From JBEKTW01 sp049515655 (GTDB lineage Bacteria > Bacteroidota > Ignavibacteria > UBA10030 > SZUA-254), in the NCBI GenBank assembly GCA_049515655.1, contig JBEKTW010000011.1:124001-188000 (forward strand): DNA of 64,000 nucleotides, read 5' to 3'. Below the pieces are notes generated by a model, which saw nothing but the letters and a program-made list of their open reading frames with translations, was not told where the DNA came from and made no database searches. The position numbers and the translations under genes were made by a program. This document shows positions 8,182-14,964 of the stretch, one piece after another (position 1 is the stretch's first letter; every line of letters begins with the position of its first letter).

Positions 8182-9689
8182 AGTCCTTTTTTCTTCATCA
8201 GCATTCCATACACCGTAAACGCGACCCCGAATCCGACGAACCATGCGTAATTGTAAACCTGCATCAGGAATGTACCTACGGTCGCAGGATCGATCACCTT
8301 CACAGTGCCGAGAAATCCAGGCACATTTGGTACAACTCCAAGAATAAGTGCGATGATCGCCGCCGGGTTGAAGCCCCTGCCATAAGAATACTCGCCGTGG
8401 TGCAAGTACAGGTGGACGGGATTCAGCTTCGTCTTTCGCAGTACTATGTAGTCGCAGATCAAAATCCCGCCGATCGGTCCAAGCAGAGCCGAATAACCGA
8501 CGAGCCATGTGAAAATGTACCCGCTCGGGTCTGCCACGAGTTTCCAGGGCTGGATCAGAATGCCGATAATGCCCGTGATCAGTCCGCCGATACGGAACGT
8601 GATTTTTGACGGCCAGAGATTGGAAAAATCGTTCGCGGGGCTGACAACATTTGCGGCCAAGTTAGTGGCAAGTGTGGCGAGACAGAGTGCGAACAAGGAT
8701 ACTGCGAGCACGATGGGATTTGTGAAACGGGTGATCAGAACGACCGGATCCCAAATCGGAGCGCCGTAGATCACGATCGTCGCGGAGGTTACCGCCACGC
8801 CGATAAAGGAATACAATGCCATGGTCATGGGCAGACCGATCGCCTGACCAAGAACCTGGTCACCCTGGGAACGCGCGTAGCGGGTGAAGTCGGGGATGTT
8901 AAGCGACAGCGTTGCCCAAAACCCGATCATCCCGGTCAGGGAGGGGAAGAAGACTGTCCAGAACTGTCCTTCTTTTGGCCCGCCGGGGACGAACTGCGAC
9001 GGCTGCGAGAGTATCGGTCCGAATCCGCCTGCCTGTTTGTACGCCCATGCCAGCAGCACCAAACCCAGCAATATAAGGAGCGGCGCTTTGATGTCGAGGA
9101 GGATGCGGATTGAATTAATGCCCTTGTAAATCACAAACATGTTAATGCCCCAGAAGAACAGGAAGCACCCGAGTTGTGCAATATTGATCCCGAAGAACCA
9201 ACTCGGTAGCGATTCCCACGAGGGTACATAAATGGTAATGATCTTGTAGATCGCCCAACCGCCGATCCACGACTGGATGCCGAACCAGCCGCAGGCCACG
9301 AATGCGCGAAGCAAAGCGGGAATGTTCGCGCCGCGCACCCCGAACGCCGCGCGGCAATACACGGGAAATGGTATACCGTATTTCGTTCCGGCGTGGGCGT
9401 TCAGGATCATCGGAATGAGCACGATCGCGTTTCCGAAGAAAATCGTCAGTACCGCCTGATACCAATTCATGCCCTCCGAGATGAGCGACGAGGCCAGCAT
9501 GTACGTGGGGATGCACGCCGACATCGATATCCACAGCGCGGCGATATTATACGTCCCCCACTTTCGCTGTGAGATAGTCGTCGGGGCGATGTCGTCATTG
9601 ATGAGAGGGCTCTGGCCGACTTGTGAAATATCAAATTCGACCAAGCCGCTGCCGCCGTACATCCCCCGTGAAAGCGATCCCTTTCCCAT
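8169..9689 (-). CDS. NCS1-family nucleobase/hydantoin permease
   Basis: The 506-residue inner-membrane protein has about twelve hydrophobic segments and the NCS1 hallmark near the N-terminus (NDDIAPTTISQRKWGTYNI), followed by WGGWAIY-like and FWATLSLNIPDFTRYAR segments typical of the family. NCS1 members carry purines, cytosine, uracil, allantoin, hydantoins or thiamine with Na+ or H+. In this cluster, with dihydropyrimidinase and dihydropyrimidine dehydrogenase, import of a pyrimidine base or hydantoin-like compound is most likely. Its final three codons and stop come from the inverted end of the GxxExxY cassette, so the C-terminus may differ slightly from the ancestral one. No strong ribosome site was seen before ATG 9689. 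Confidence 0.92.
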   Translation of the reverse strand: MGKGSLSRGMYGGSGLVEFDISQVGQSPLINDDIAPTTISQRKWGTYNIAALWISMSACIPTYMLASSLISEGMNWYQAVLTIFFGNAIVLIPMILNAHAGTKYGIPFPVYCRAAFGVRGANIPALLRAFVACGWFGIQSWIGGWAIYKIITIYVPSWESLPSWFFGINIAQLGCFLFFWGINMFVIYKGINSIRILLDIKAPLLILLGLVLLAWAYKQAGGFGPILSQPSQFVPGGPKEGQFWTVFFPSLTGMIGFWATLSLNIPDFTRYARSQGDQVLGQAIGLPMTMALYSFIGVAVTSATIVIYGAPIWDPVVLITRFTNPIVLAVSLFALCLATLATNLAANVVSPANDFSNLWPSKITFRIGGLITGIIGILIQPWKLVADPSGYIFTWLVGYSALLGPIGGILICDYIVLRKTKLNPVHLYLHHGEYSYGRGFNPAAIIALILGVVPNVPGFLGTVKVIDPATVGTFLMQVYNYAWFVGFGVAFTVYGMLMKKKGLTWN

Positions 9690-9851
9690 TCGATTTTCTA
9701 TAAGGTTTCGGGCGAGTTAGAGGTTTTCTTTTCCCAATATAGCTGAATATTCGAATTCTCCAAGACGACGGAACGAAACGACTTCGGCAGGAACAATCAC
9801 TTCATCATTCTGAAAAGTGCGACTCGGTGTACCAAAAATCCGGCAGACTTG

Positions 9852-10580
9852 TCAGATTCCAAATGGATTATTGTTGGGCGCAACCGTCTTGCTGCCGGGG
9901 CTCTTGGGCTCCATCTCCTCCTTCTCAATCACCTCGTCGAGTGAGAGCTGCAGTTTTCCATCCGCTACGACCTTGGGGTTGAAGAACGAACGATAGGCGA
10001 GATAGAATCCTGCCAGAATGGATCCGAGGCAGACAATAAATCCAAGGTAGTACGTGATGTCGGCGATCGTCTCGGCAGAATCGAGCACACCCCATTGGGT
10101 GAACAGGTTGAACCAATCGTGCCGTGATTTATCGCCGCCGAGGAGCGCCAGTTGGCGGAGGGGGGCATCGCGCATGTAGAGGCTGACACCCATCAGGTTG
10201 AAACCCGTCAGGAACAAAGGGAATGGCGCGATGCGGTCGGAGCTGCGCAATGCCAACAGGAACGAGAGGAATGGAAACATCACTTGCCAGAAAGAGCCGC
10301 CGAGAATGTGCAGAGTGCGTCCGAAGAGGCTGAACAGGAAATGTCCGCCTTCGTGAATGAACAAGAATATCGAATGGAAAACGAATATGATCATCGACGG
10401 CTGACGAAAACTCATGGCGTCGGCGTAGCGGTCGGCGGCGAGACAGAACACGTAAATGAGAAAACAATAGAAGATCAGCTCCATGGTAAACGTGCCCGGC
10501 GTCGTGCGGTTCGATTTCGGATGCATGGATACCATGCTGGAGCGAGGGTCGGTTGTAACGGAATCAAGCGGCGGGGTCAT
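9852..10580 (-). CDS. Integral membrane protein with HEGGH motif (M50-like, hypothetical)
   Basis: The 242-residue protein has a polar N-terminus of about 32 residues, then four to five hydrophobic segments. The second ends in FIHEGGHFLFSLFG, an HExxH zinc-binding pattern inside a membrane helix as in site-2 (M50) proteases and their inactive relatives. A second zinc-ligand motif such as NxxPxxxLDG is not evident, so catalytic activity is doubtful. A polar tail of about 40 residues follows the last helix. It sits between the permease and aldolase genes on the same strand, 24 bases after the aldolase stop. I do not recognise a named family, and an internal start (for example the ATG before ELIFYCFL) is possible. 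Confidence 0.7.
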   Translation of the reverse strand: MTPPLDSVTTDPRSSMVSMHPKSNRTTPGTFTMELIFYCFLIYVFCLAADRYADAMSFRQPSMIIFVFHSIFLFIHEGGHFLFSLFGRTLHILGGSFWQVMFPFLSFLLALRSSDRIAPFPLFLTGFNLMGVSLYMRDAPLRQLALLGGDKSRHDWFNLFTQWGVLDSAETIADITYYLGFIVCLGSILAGFYLAYRSFFNPKVVADGKLQLSLDEVIEKEEMEPKSPGSKTVAPNNNPFGI

Positions 10581-10604
10581 TGTGCTATGGGTTTCGTTGT
10601 AAAT

Positions 10605-11498
10605 TCAACGCGGCAGAATCCCGGCTCTTTCCATGATCCGTCGAATGTCGGTTTCCCCCTCGCGGTCGAGAGGAAGAAGCGGACTTCTGACAGATCCGCC
10701 TTCGTATCCCATGAGCGCTGACGCATACTTCAATCCCGCGATGCCATACGTATCGCTTATTGCTTTATTGACGGGAAGCATTCTCGCTTGCAGGTCTTTC
10801 GCTTTCTCGCGCTCACCTTTGTCATAAAGCTTTTGAATCTCCGTGCACTGCACCGGAGCACAATTTGCCAGAGCGAGAATCCCTGCCTTGACTCCAAGTG
10901 CAAGAGCGGGATACAGGATTGGGGCGCTCCCGACGATAAGGTTGAATTCTCTTGGTGCGGCGTTCTGAAACGCTTCAAGCTGCGGGATATCGCCGCGGCT
11001 GTCCTTCATTCCGATAATGTTGGGATGCCGGCTGAGTTCTCTGACCGCTTCCGCAGATATGTTAAGATGCGTGAATTTTGGAACGTTGTAGATGAGAATC
11101 GGAATATCGGCAGCGTCGGCGACTTCGGTAAAATGGCGGATGAGAGCGTTGTCGGTCATCTGGCCGCCATAGTAACAGGGCGTAAGGATGAGCGCTGCCT
11201 GTGCGCCCAATCCAGCGGCTTTGTTCGTGAGCCGTATCGTTTCGCGAGTCGATTCGAGACCTGTGCCGGCGAGAACAGACCTGCCTTTCCTGGCGGTCTC
11301 GAGGGTCAAGTGGATGAGTTTCAGTTTCTCTTTTTCGGTCAGGTACGCGGCTTCGCTGTTTGAACCGAGGACGAGATAGCCGCCGAGCGGAGTTTTGTTC
11401 CACTTTTCGATGTTGCGGACAAAAGCGTCATAATCCACATGACCGTTCTTACGGAACGGCGTGATCATGGGAGGGAGGATGCCGGAAATTCGTGTCAT
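10605..11498 (-). CDS. DapA-family aldolase, resembling 4-hydroxy-2-oxoglutarate aldolase
   Basis: The 297-residue TIM-barrel enzyme has the class I Schiff-base Lys in NIIGMKDSRGD (about residue 166) and the catalytic Tyr in LIYNVP (about 138). Several segments (LAGTGLESTRETI, LTPCYYGGQM, SRHPNIIGMKDS) are closer to what I recall of animal 4-hydroxy-2-oxoglutarate aldolase (HOGA1) than to DapA of lysine synthesis. The expected product pair would be pyruvate and glyoxylate, which would link to purine catabolism through glyoxylate, but other pyruvate aldolases or sugar-acid lyases share the fold. It lies downstream of the DUF4440 gene and the 66-bp palindromic element, and upstream of the HEGGH membrane protein. 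Confidence 0.82.
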   Translation of the reverse strand: MTRISGILPPMITPFRKNGHVDYDAFVRNIEKWNKTPLGGYLVLGSNSEAAYLTEKEKLKLIHLTLETARKGRSVLAGTGLESTRETIRLTNKAAGLGAQAALILTPCYYGGQMTDNALIRHFTEVADAADIPILIYNVPKFTHLNISAEAVRELSRHPNIIGMKDSRGDIPQLEAFQNAAPREFNLIVGSAPILYPALALGVKAGILALANCAPVQCTEIQKLYDKGEREKAKDLQARMLPVNKAISDTYGIAGLKYASALMGYEGGSVRSPLLPLDREGETDIRRIMERAGILPR

Positions 11499-11504
11499 TA
11501 CTCG

Positions 11505-11538
11505 ATGCGGTTTTGAGATGTTCGATTTGAGATGTGGA
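11505..11538. repeat. Short heptad repeat arm upstream of aldolase gene
   Basis: A 14-bp spaced repetition of TTGAGATG (TTTTGAG, ATGTTCG, ATTTGAG, ATGTGGA read in sevens) lies directly before the aldolase start. It resembles one arm of the 7-bp elements found elsewhere in the region; I see no inverted partner. Confidence 0.4.
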
Positions 11539-11596
11539 AATTCACTTGCGCCCGGTAATGTCTATGTTGTCCAGCTAAGAGGCAGCGCCCTTGCCT

Positions 11597-11662
11597 CGCT
11601 TGGTATTATTGGCACGATTAAGTCGAAGAGAAGAATTCCAATAATCCCAATTATTCCTAGTG
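11597..11662. mobile_element. Gene-less 66-bp palindromic element with CACTTGG-like ends
   Basis: Left end CGCTTGGTATTATTGG and right end (reverse complement CACTAGGAATAATTGG) face each other across about 30 bases. The arms use the same 9-bp word as the GxxExxY cassette. It sits between the DUF4440 stop and the aldolase start and looks like a miniature, internally deleted derivative of that cassette. Confidence 0.6.
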
Positions 11663-11682
11663 AATTCTTGTCCACGATTCGC

Positions 11683-12177
11683 CTATTTCCCTCCCGCTGG
11701 CGGACTTGAATTTCCAATATCGAGAATGAATTTCCACGAGCCGTCAGCCTGTTTTCTCCATACCGTTACATACTTGCCGTAGTGGATTGCCAGCCTTCCG
11801 TCTTTGCCCGTGGACCTGTATGCAGACGTTCCATAGGTGTATCCCAGATCGATTGAGCTTGCTACCTCGGCTTTGAGCGGCTTCCAGGTGAGAACGTCGC
11901 CGGCAGAACCTTCCGAAAGATGTTTTCTGATGTTCTCTCTTCCGGAAATCGGATTTGAACCGTTCGGGAATAGAATGGCGGAGTCGGCCATGTAAGCAAG
12001 GAATGCTTCAACAAACCCCTTTTCAACCGAAAGCTTGTTGAAAGCGGAGTCTGTTTTCAAGAGCGCGGCCTCCGCCGAATCAATGCCCGCTGTCGCCGAA
12101 GTACCGTGCTGGGAATAGGCTGTCACTCGACAGATGGCTATCACAAGAATAATGCCAAGAGGAAATTGTGGTTTCAT
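11683..12177 (-). CDS. Exported SnoaL/DUF4440 (NTF2-like) protein
   Basis: I choose ATG 12177, which has AAGGGA at a good distance; an ATG three codons earlier overlaps that site. The 164-residue protein has a signal peptide (about residues 1-22, ending near AYS) and one NTF2-like cone domain of the DUF4440/SnoaL group, with the characteristic DSAILFPNGSNPISGRENI and a final VTVWRKQADGSWKFILDIG. Members of this fold are small hydrolases, isomerases or binding proteins; no catalytic role can be assigned. It is probably periplasmic. It lies between the hydantoinase gene and the aldolase gene and is separated from each by a palindromic 9-bp-repeat element. Confidence 0.82.
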   Translation of the reverse strand: MKPQFPLGIILVIAICRVTAYSQHGTSATAGIDSAEAALLKTDSAFNKLSVEKGFVEAFLAYMADSAILFPNGSNPISGRENIRKHLSEGSAGDVLTWKPLKAEVASSIDLGYTYGTSAYRSTGKDGRLAIHYGKYVTVWRKQADGSWKFILDIGNSSPPAGGK

Positions 12178-12218
12178 TTTACACATCCCTTTCTTCTGCC
12201 CTCACGCGAAAAAAGAAT

Positions 12219-12297
12219 CACCTGGGATTAAACGGATTATTGGAATTATTGAGATGATTGCAGGGGACAATTCCAACAATCCCAATTATACCAAGTG
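12219..12297. mobile_element. Gene-less 79-bp palindromic element with CACTTGG ends
   Basis: It begins CACCTGGGATTA and ends with CCAAGTG, with 9-bp words in between (GGATTATTG, GAATTATTG on the left arm; CCAACAATC, CCAATTATA on the right arm). Transcribed, it would fold into a long imperfect hairpin. It lies a few bases after the hydantoinase stop (12302-12304), between that gene and the DUF4440 gene. It has the same ends as the 486-bp GxxExxY cassette and the 66-bp element at 11597. Confidence 0.65.
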
Positions 12298-12301
12298 GAT
12301 G

Positions 12302-13690
12302 CTACTTCCACGCCCCCGCGAACACATCTCTCTTTACAAACTGACCACGACCGGCTTTGCCGAACCATTTTCCCTTGTCGGCGATTATTTCGCCCCGCGA
12401 GAAAACAGTTTCCGCGTTTCCCTTGATCTTGAACCCTTCAAACATCGAGTAATCGACCCGCATGTGGTGCGTTTTGGCAGAGATGACATGTTCCTGATTG
12501 GGGTCCCAGATAACCACATCGGCGTCACTGCCGGCGGCGATTGTTCCCTTGCGGGGATACATTCCGAACATCTTCGCCGGTGAGGTCGACGTAACTTCCA
12601 CCCAACGATTGAGCGAAATCCGTTTCTGGTTCACACCGCCCTCAAACAGTAGCTGCATTCTGTTTTCAATTGCCGGACCGCCATTGGGAATCTTGGTGAA
12701 ATCGTCTTTGCCCATATCCTTTTGTCCTTTGAAGTTGAACGGACAATGATCCGTGGAGACTATTTGGAGTGCATCATTTTTCAATCCCTGCCACAGTTTT
12801 TCCTGATGCCATTTCTCTCGGAGCGGCGGACTGAAAACAAACTTTGCGCCTTCAAAATTTGGACGGCTCAAATCGTCAATTGAAAGGAAAAGATACTGGA
12901 CGCAGGTCTCGGCAAAAGCCGGAAGCCCTCTCTCTTGGGCGCGCCGGACCACCTCGAGTGCGTTGTTGCAAGTAAGGTGGACGATGTACACCGGCACTCC
13001 TGCCATTTCAGCTAGCGCGATTGTTCGATTGACGGCTTCGGCTTCGGCAGCCGTGGGTCTGGTCAAACCGTGATATTTCGGAGCTTTCTTTCCTTCCGCG
13101 ACGGCTTGCTTCGTGAGGATGTCGATGACGCTGCCGTTCTCCGCGTGCATGCAGATGAGAGCGCCGTTGTCGGCGGTTTTTTTCATCGCCTTGAATATTG
13201 TCGCGTCATCCGACATCAACGAGCCGGGGTATGCCATAAACAATTTGAAGCTCGACACACCTTCCCGCACCATGTCGTCCATGTGCGGAATGTACGCATC
13301 GGGCAGATCGGTGACGATCATGTGGAATCCAAAATCGATGCAGGCTTTCCCGTCGGCTTTCTTGTGCCAGGTGTCAAGAGCCTGGCGCATCGTCATGCCC
13401 TTGCTCTGCACGGCAAAGTCGATAACGGCCGTTGTGCCTCCGAAAGCCGCCGCTCTGGTCCCCGTCTCAAAATCGTCGTTTGAAACAGTCCCGCCGAAAG
13501 GCATGTCGAGATGTGTGTGGACGTCGATGCCGCCGGGAATGACATACTTGCCATCCGCGTTAATGACGGTGTCCGCCTGCATTGGAAGATTTGTTCCAAG
13601 GGCGGTTATCTTATCGCGCTCGATAAAGACATCGGCCTTGTAATCTTGCTCTGCAGTAATGATTCGGCCATTCTTAATCATCGTAGACAT
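12302..13690 (-). CDS. Dihydropyrimidinase / D-hydantoinase
   Basis: The 462-residue amidohydrolase opens the ring of 5,6-dihydrouracil or dihydrothymine to the N-carbamoyl-beta-amino acid, and often hydantoins too. The metal site is visible: HxH in GGIDVHTHLDMPFGG (about residue 58), the carboxylated Lys in SFKLFMAYPG (about 149), His in CMHAENG and YIVHLTC, and Asp in STDHCPF. Length fits the family. ATG 13690 has AAGGAG upstream. It is the second step of the reductive pyrimidine pathway whose other enzymes (PreT/PreA, ureidopropionase, aminotransferase) lie further upstream on the same strand. The palindromic heptad element at 13752 lies upstream, and the 79-bp element follows its stop. 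Confidence 0.93.
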   Translation of the reverse strand: MSTMIKNGRIITAEQDYKADVFIERDKITALGTNLPMQADTVINADGKYVIPGGIDVHTHLDMPFGGTVSNDDFETGTRAAAFGGTTAVIDFAVQSKGMTMRQALDTWHKKADGKACIDFGFHMIVTDLPDAYIPHMDDMVREGVSSFKLFMAYPGSLMSDDATIFKAMKKTADNGALICMHAENGSVIDILTKQAVAEGKKAPKYHGLTRPTAAEAEAVNRTIALAEMAGVPVYIVHLTCNNALEVVRRAQERGLPAFAETCVQYLFLSIDDLSRPNFEGAKFVFSPPLREKWHQEKLWQGLKNDALQIVSTDHCPFNFKGQKDMGKDDFTKIPNGGPAIENRMQLLFEGGVNQKRISLNRWVEVTSTSPAKMFGMYPRKGTIAAGSDADVVIWDPNQEHVISAKTHHMRVDYSMFEGFKIKGNAETVFSRGEIIADKGKWFGKAGRGQFVKRDVFAGAWK

Positions 13691-13751
13691 GAGTTTACTC
13701 CTTTATGTGGATGAACTGGACTGCTCATAGAATGATAGGTGTTTTCCCCAA

Positions 13752-13812
13752 AAGTATCAAGTTTCACGCCCCGGGGCAACTGTAAATACCCGAAACGTGA
13801 AACTTGGAGTAA
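13752..13812. repeat. Gene-less heptad-type inverted repeat
   Basis: Perfect 11-bp arms CAAGTTTCACG (13758-13768) and CGTGAAACTTG (13796-13806) flank 27 bases. Reading in sevens (CCCGAAA, CGTGAAA, CTTGGAG) shows the period and word of the arrays around the four-helix-bundle gene at 26.2 kb. It sits between the 248-residue unknown gene and hydantoinase; it could also act as a terminator-like hairpin or protein site. Confidence 0.6.
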
Positions 13813-13885
13813 CGGTGGAGGACAGGAAGTATCCTACATCCAGGGTTCGTCAGCAGAAGGACCGTAAATGGATGTCACTCTCGTT

Positions 13886-14632
13886 CTATTTCGGCGTTAT
13901 CCGTTTCTGAATTTCCAGAAGCGAGCGGCTTGCCGAATCGAGCATTGCGCGGTTGGCCGCAAGAAGGTCTTCAGGAGGCAACGGTAGATTGTTCGGAGGC
14001 AGAATCGCAGCTTCGGCTTTCTTCAGAAGATGATCGGGAACGGGGCGTTTGCCCAGAACCAGTCTGCTCTTCGCTTTCTCGTACAATTCCTTTGTCAACG
14101 ACCACGAGGGGCATCCGCCTAGTTCATGAGGTATGTGAAATTTCTTTTCGAGATTATACTCGGTCATCCATCTCCTGAACCCGATCGGCGACTCGGCGAC
14201 GACGAGAACTTCTTTCTGCTTCAAAACGTCAAGATGATACTCCATCTTGGTTGCAAACGCATGCGCGCCGATCCTCAATCCACCTCTCAAGGATAATGTG
14301 TGATACGACATTCCCACGTCGGGACTGACGATTCTGCCGTTCACAATAGCGACAAGCTCCCCTTCGACTTGTCCGACGATAACGTACTCGTCCTGAACTC
14401 TATACGTGGAGTATGAAAGCAATTCCGCGTAGACCCGTGCCCCTACGATATTATAGAAATCCTTTGCGACATGCATAAGCGGTTCGACAAATGGGAGGAG
14501 AAGTGGAACTGCTTCCCGTCCGACTTGCCGCATCACCATCTCCTGACCGTTTTTCAGCGTTATGCACTTTGCCGGAAATTTTGGCAGTGGAGTGTCGACC
14601 GGTCGTAGTATTTGTTCTAAATCTTCTGGCAT
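13886..14632 (-). CDS. Hypothetical protein, possibly acetyltransferase-like
   Basis: The 248-residue protein starts at ATG 14632 with AAGGAGC upstream. I do not recognise it securely. The first two thirds look like a single alpha/beta domain with a run (EYVIVGQVEGELVAIVNGRI) and later LVVAESPIGFRRWM that vaguely recall GNAT acetyltransferases; the last 60 residues are helical and Pro/Leu-rich. It has no signal peptide or membrane segment. It is the first gene after the terminator of the molybdenum hydroxylase genes and the likely first gene of a transcript leading into hydantoinase, so a role in the same catabolism is possible but unproven. Confidence 0.65.
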   Translation of the reverse strand: MPEDLEQILRPVDTPLPKFPAKCITLKNGQEMVMRQVGREAVPLLLPFVEPLMHVAKDFYNIVGARVYAELLSYSTYRVQDEYVIVGQVEGELVAIVNGRIVSPDVGMSYHTLSLRGGLRIGAHAFATKMEYHLDVLKQKEVLVVAESPIGFRRWMTEYNLEKKFHIPHELGGCPSWSLTKELYEKAKSRLVLGKRPVPDHLLKKAEAAILPPNNLPLPPEDLLAANRAMLDSASRSLLEIQKRITPK

Positions 14633-14714
14633 AAAAGCTCCTTATTCGTGGGAATTAGAAAAATGTTGATGGAATATGTTTAGTTGGGACCTGGGTGATT
14701 GACAAAATGAACCT

Positions 14715-14744
14715 CAACATAACATTTTTTTTGCTTTACTGCAA
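14715..14744 (-). promoter_or_regulatory. Candidate promoter for the 248-residue gene and hydantoinase
   Basis: On the minus strand TTG(C) at 14744-14742 and TATGTTGA at 14721-14714 are spaced about 20 bases apart, close to the Bacteroidota -33/-7 pattern (TTG and TAnnTTTG). A start about 75 bases before ATG 14632 would follow. The rest of the 14633-14964 gap shows only the terminator at its upper end. Confidence 0.25.
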
Positions 14745-14933
14745 CTCATGAACAAATTGAGTGTTGTACACTTGTGAAAAAACGGAAATGGGGGTTGAAT
14801 ATGCGACTCCTAGAGCGGAATGGGATCGGAACTTCGGCAGGATAAACGGAACACTCCAGGAAGGGGCGATGATATCTGCCAGACAATTATTGAAAGTGCA
14901 GCAAGATCGACAATTCCGTTCTTATCAGAAAGC

Positions 14934-14964
14934 TAAAAAAACAGCCCGCTCCTTCTCTAACGGG
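14934..14964 (-). terminator. Intrinsic terminator after the molybdenum hydroxylase subunit
   Basis: On the minus strand CCCGTT and AGCGGG form a six-pair stem (one wobble) around an eight-base loop, followed two to three bases later by seven Ts (14941-14935). It starts directly after the stop codon at 14965-14967. Confidence 0.55.
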
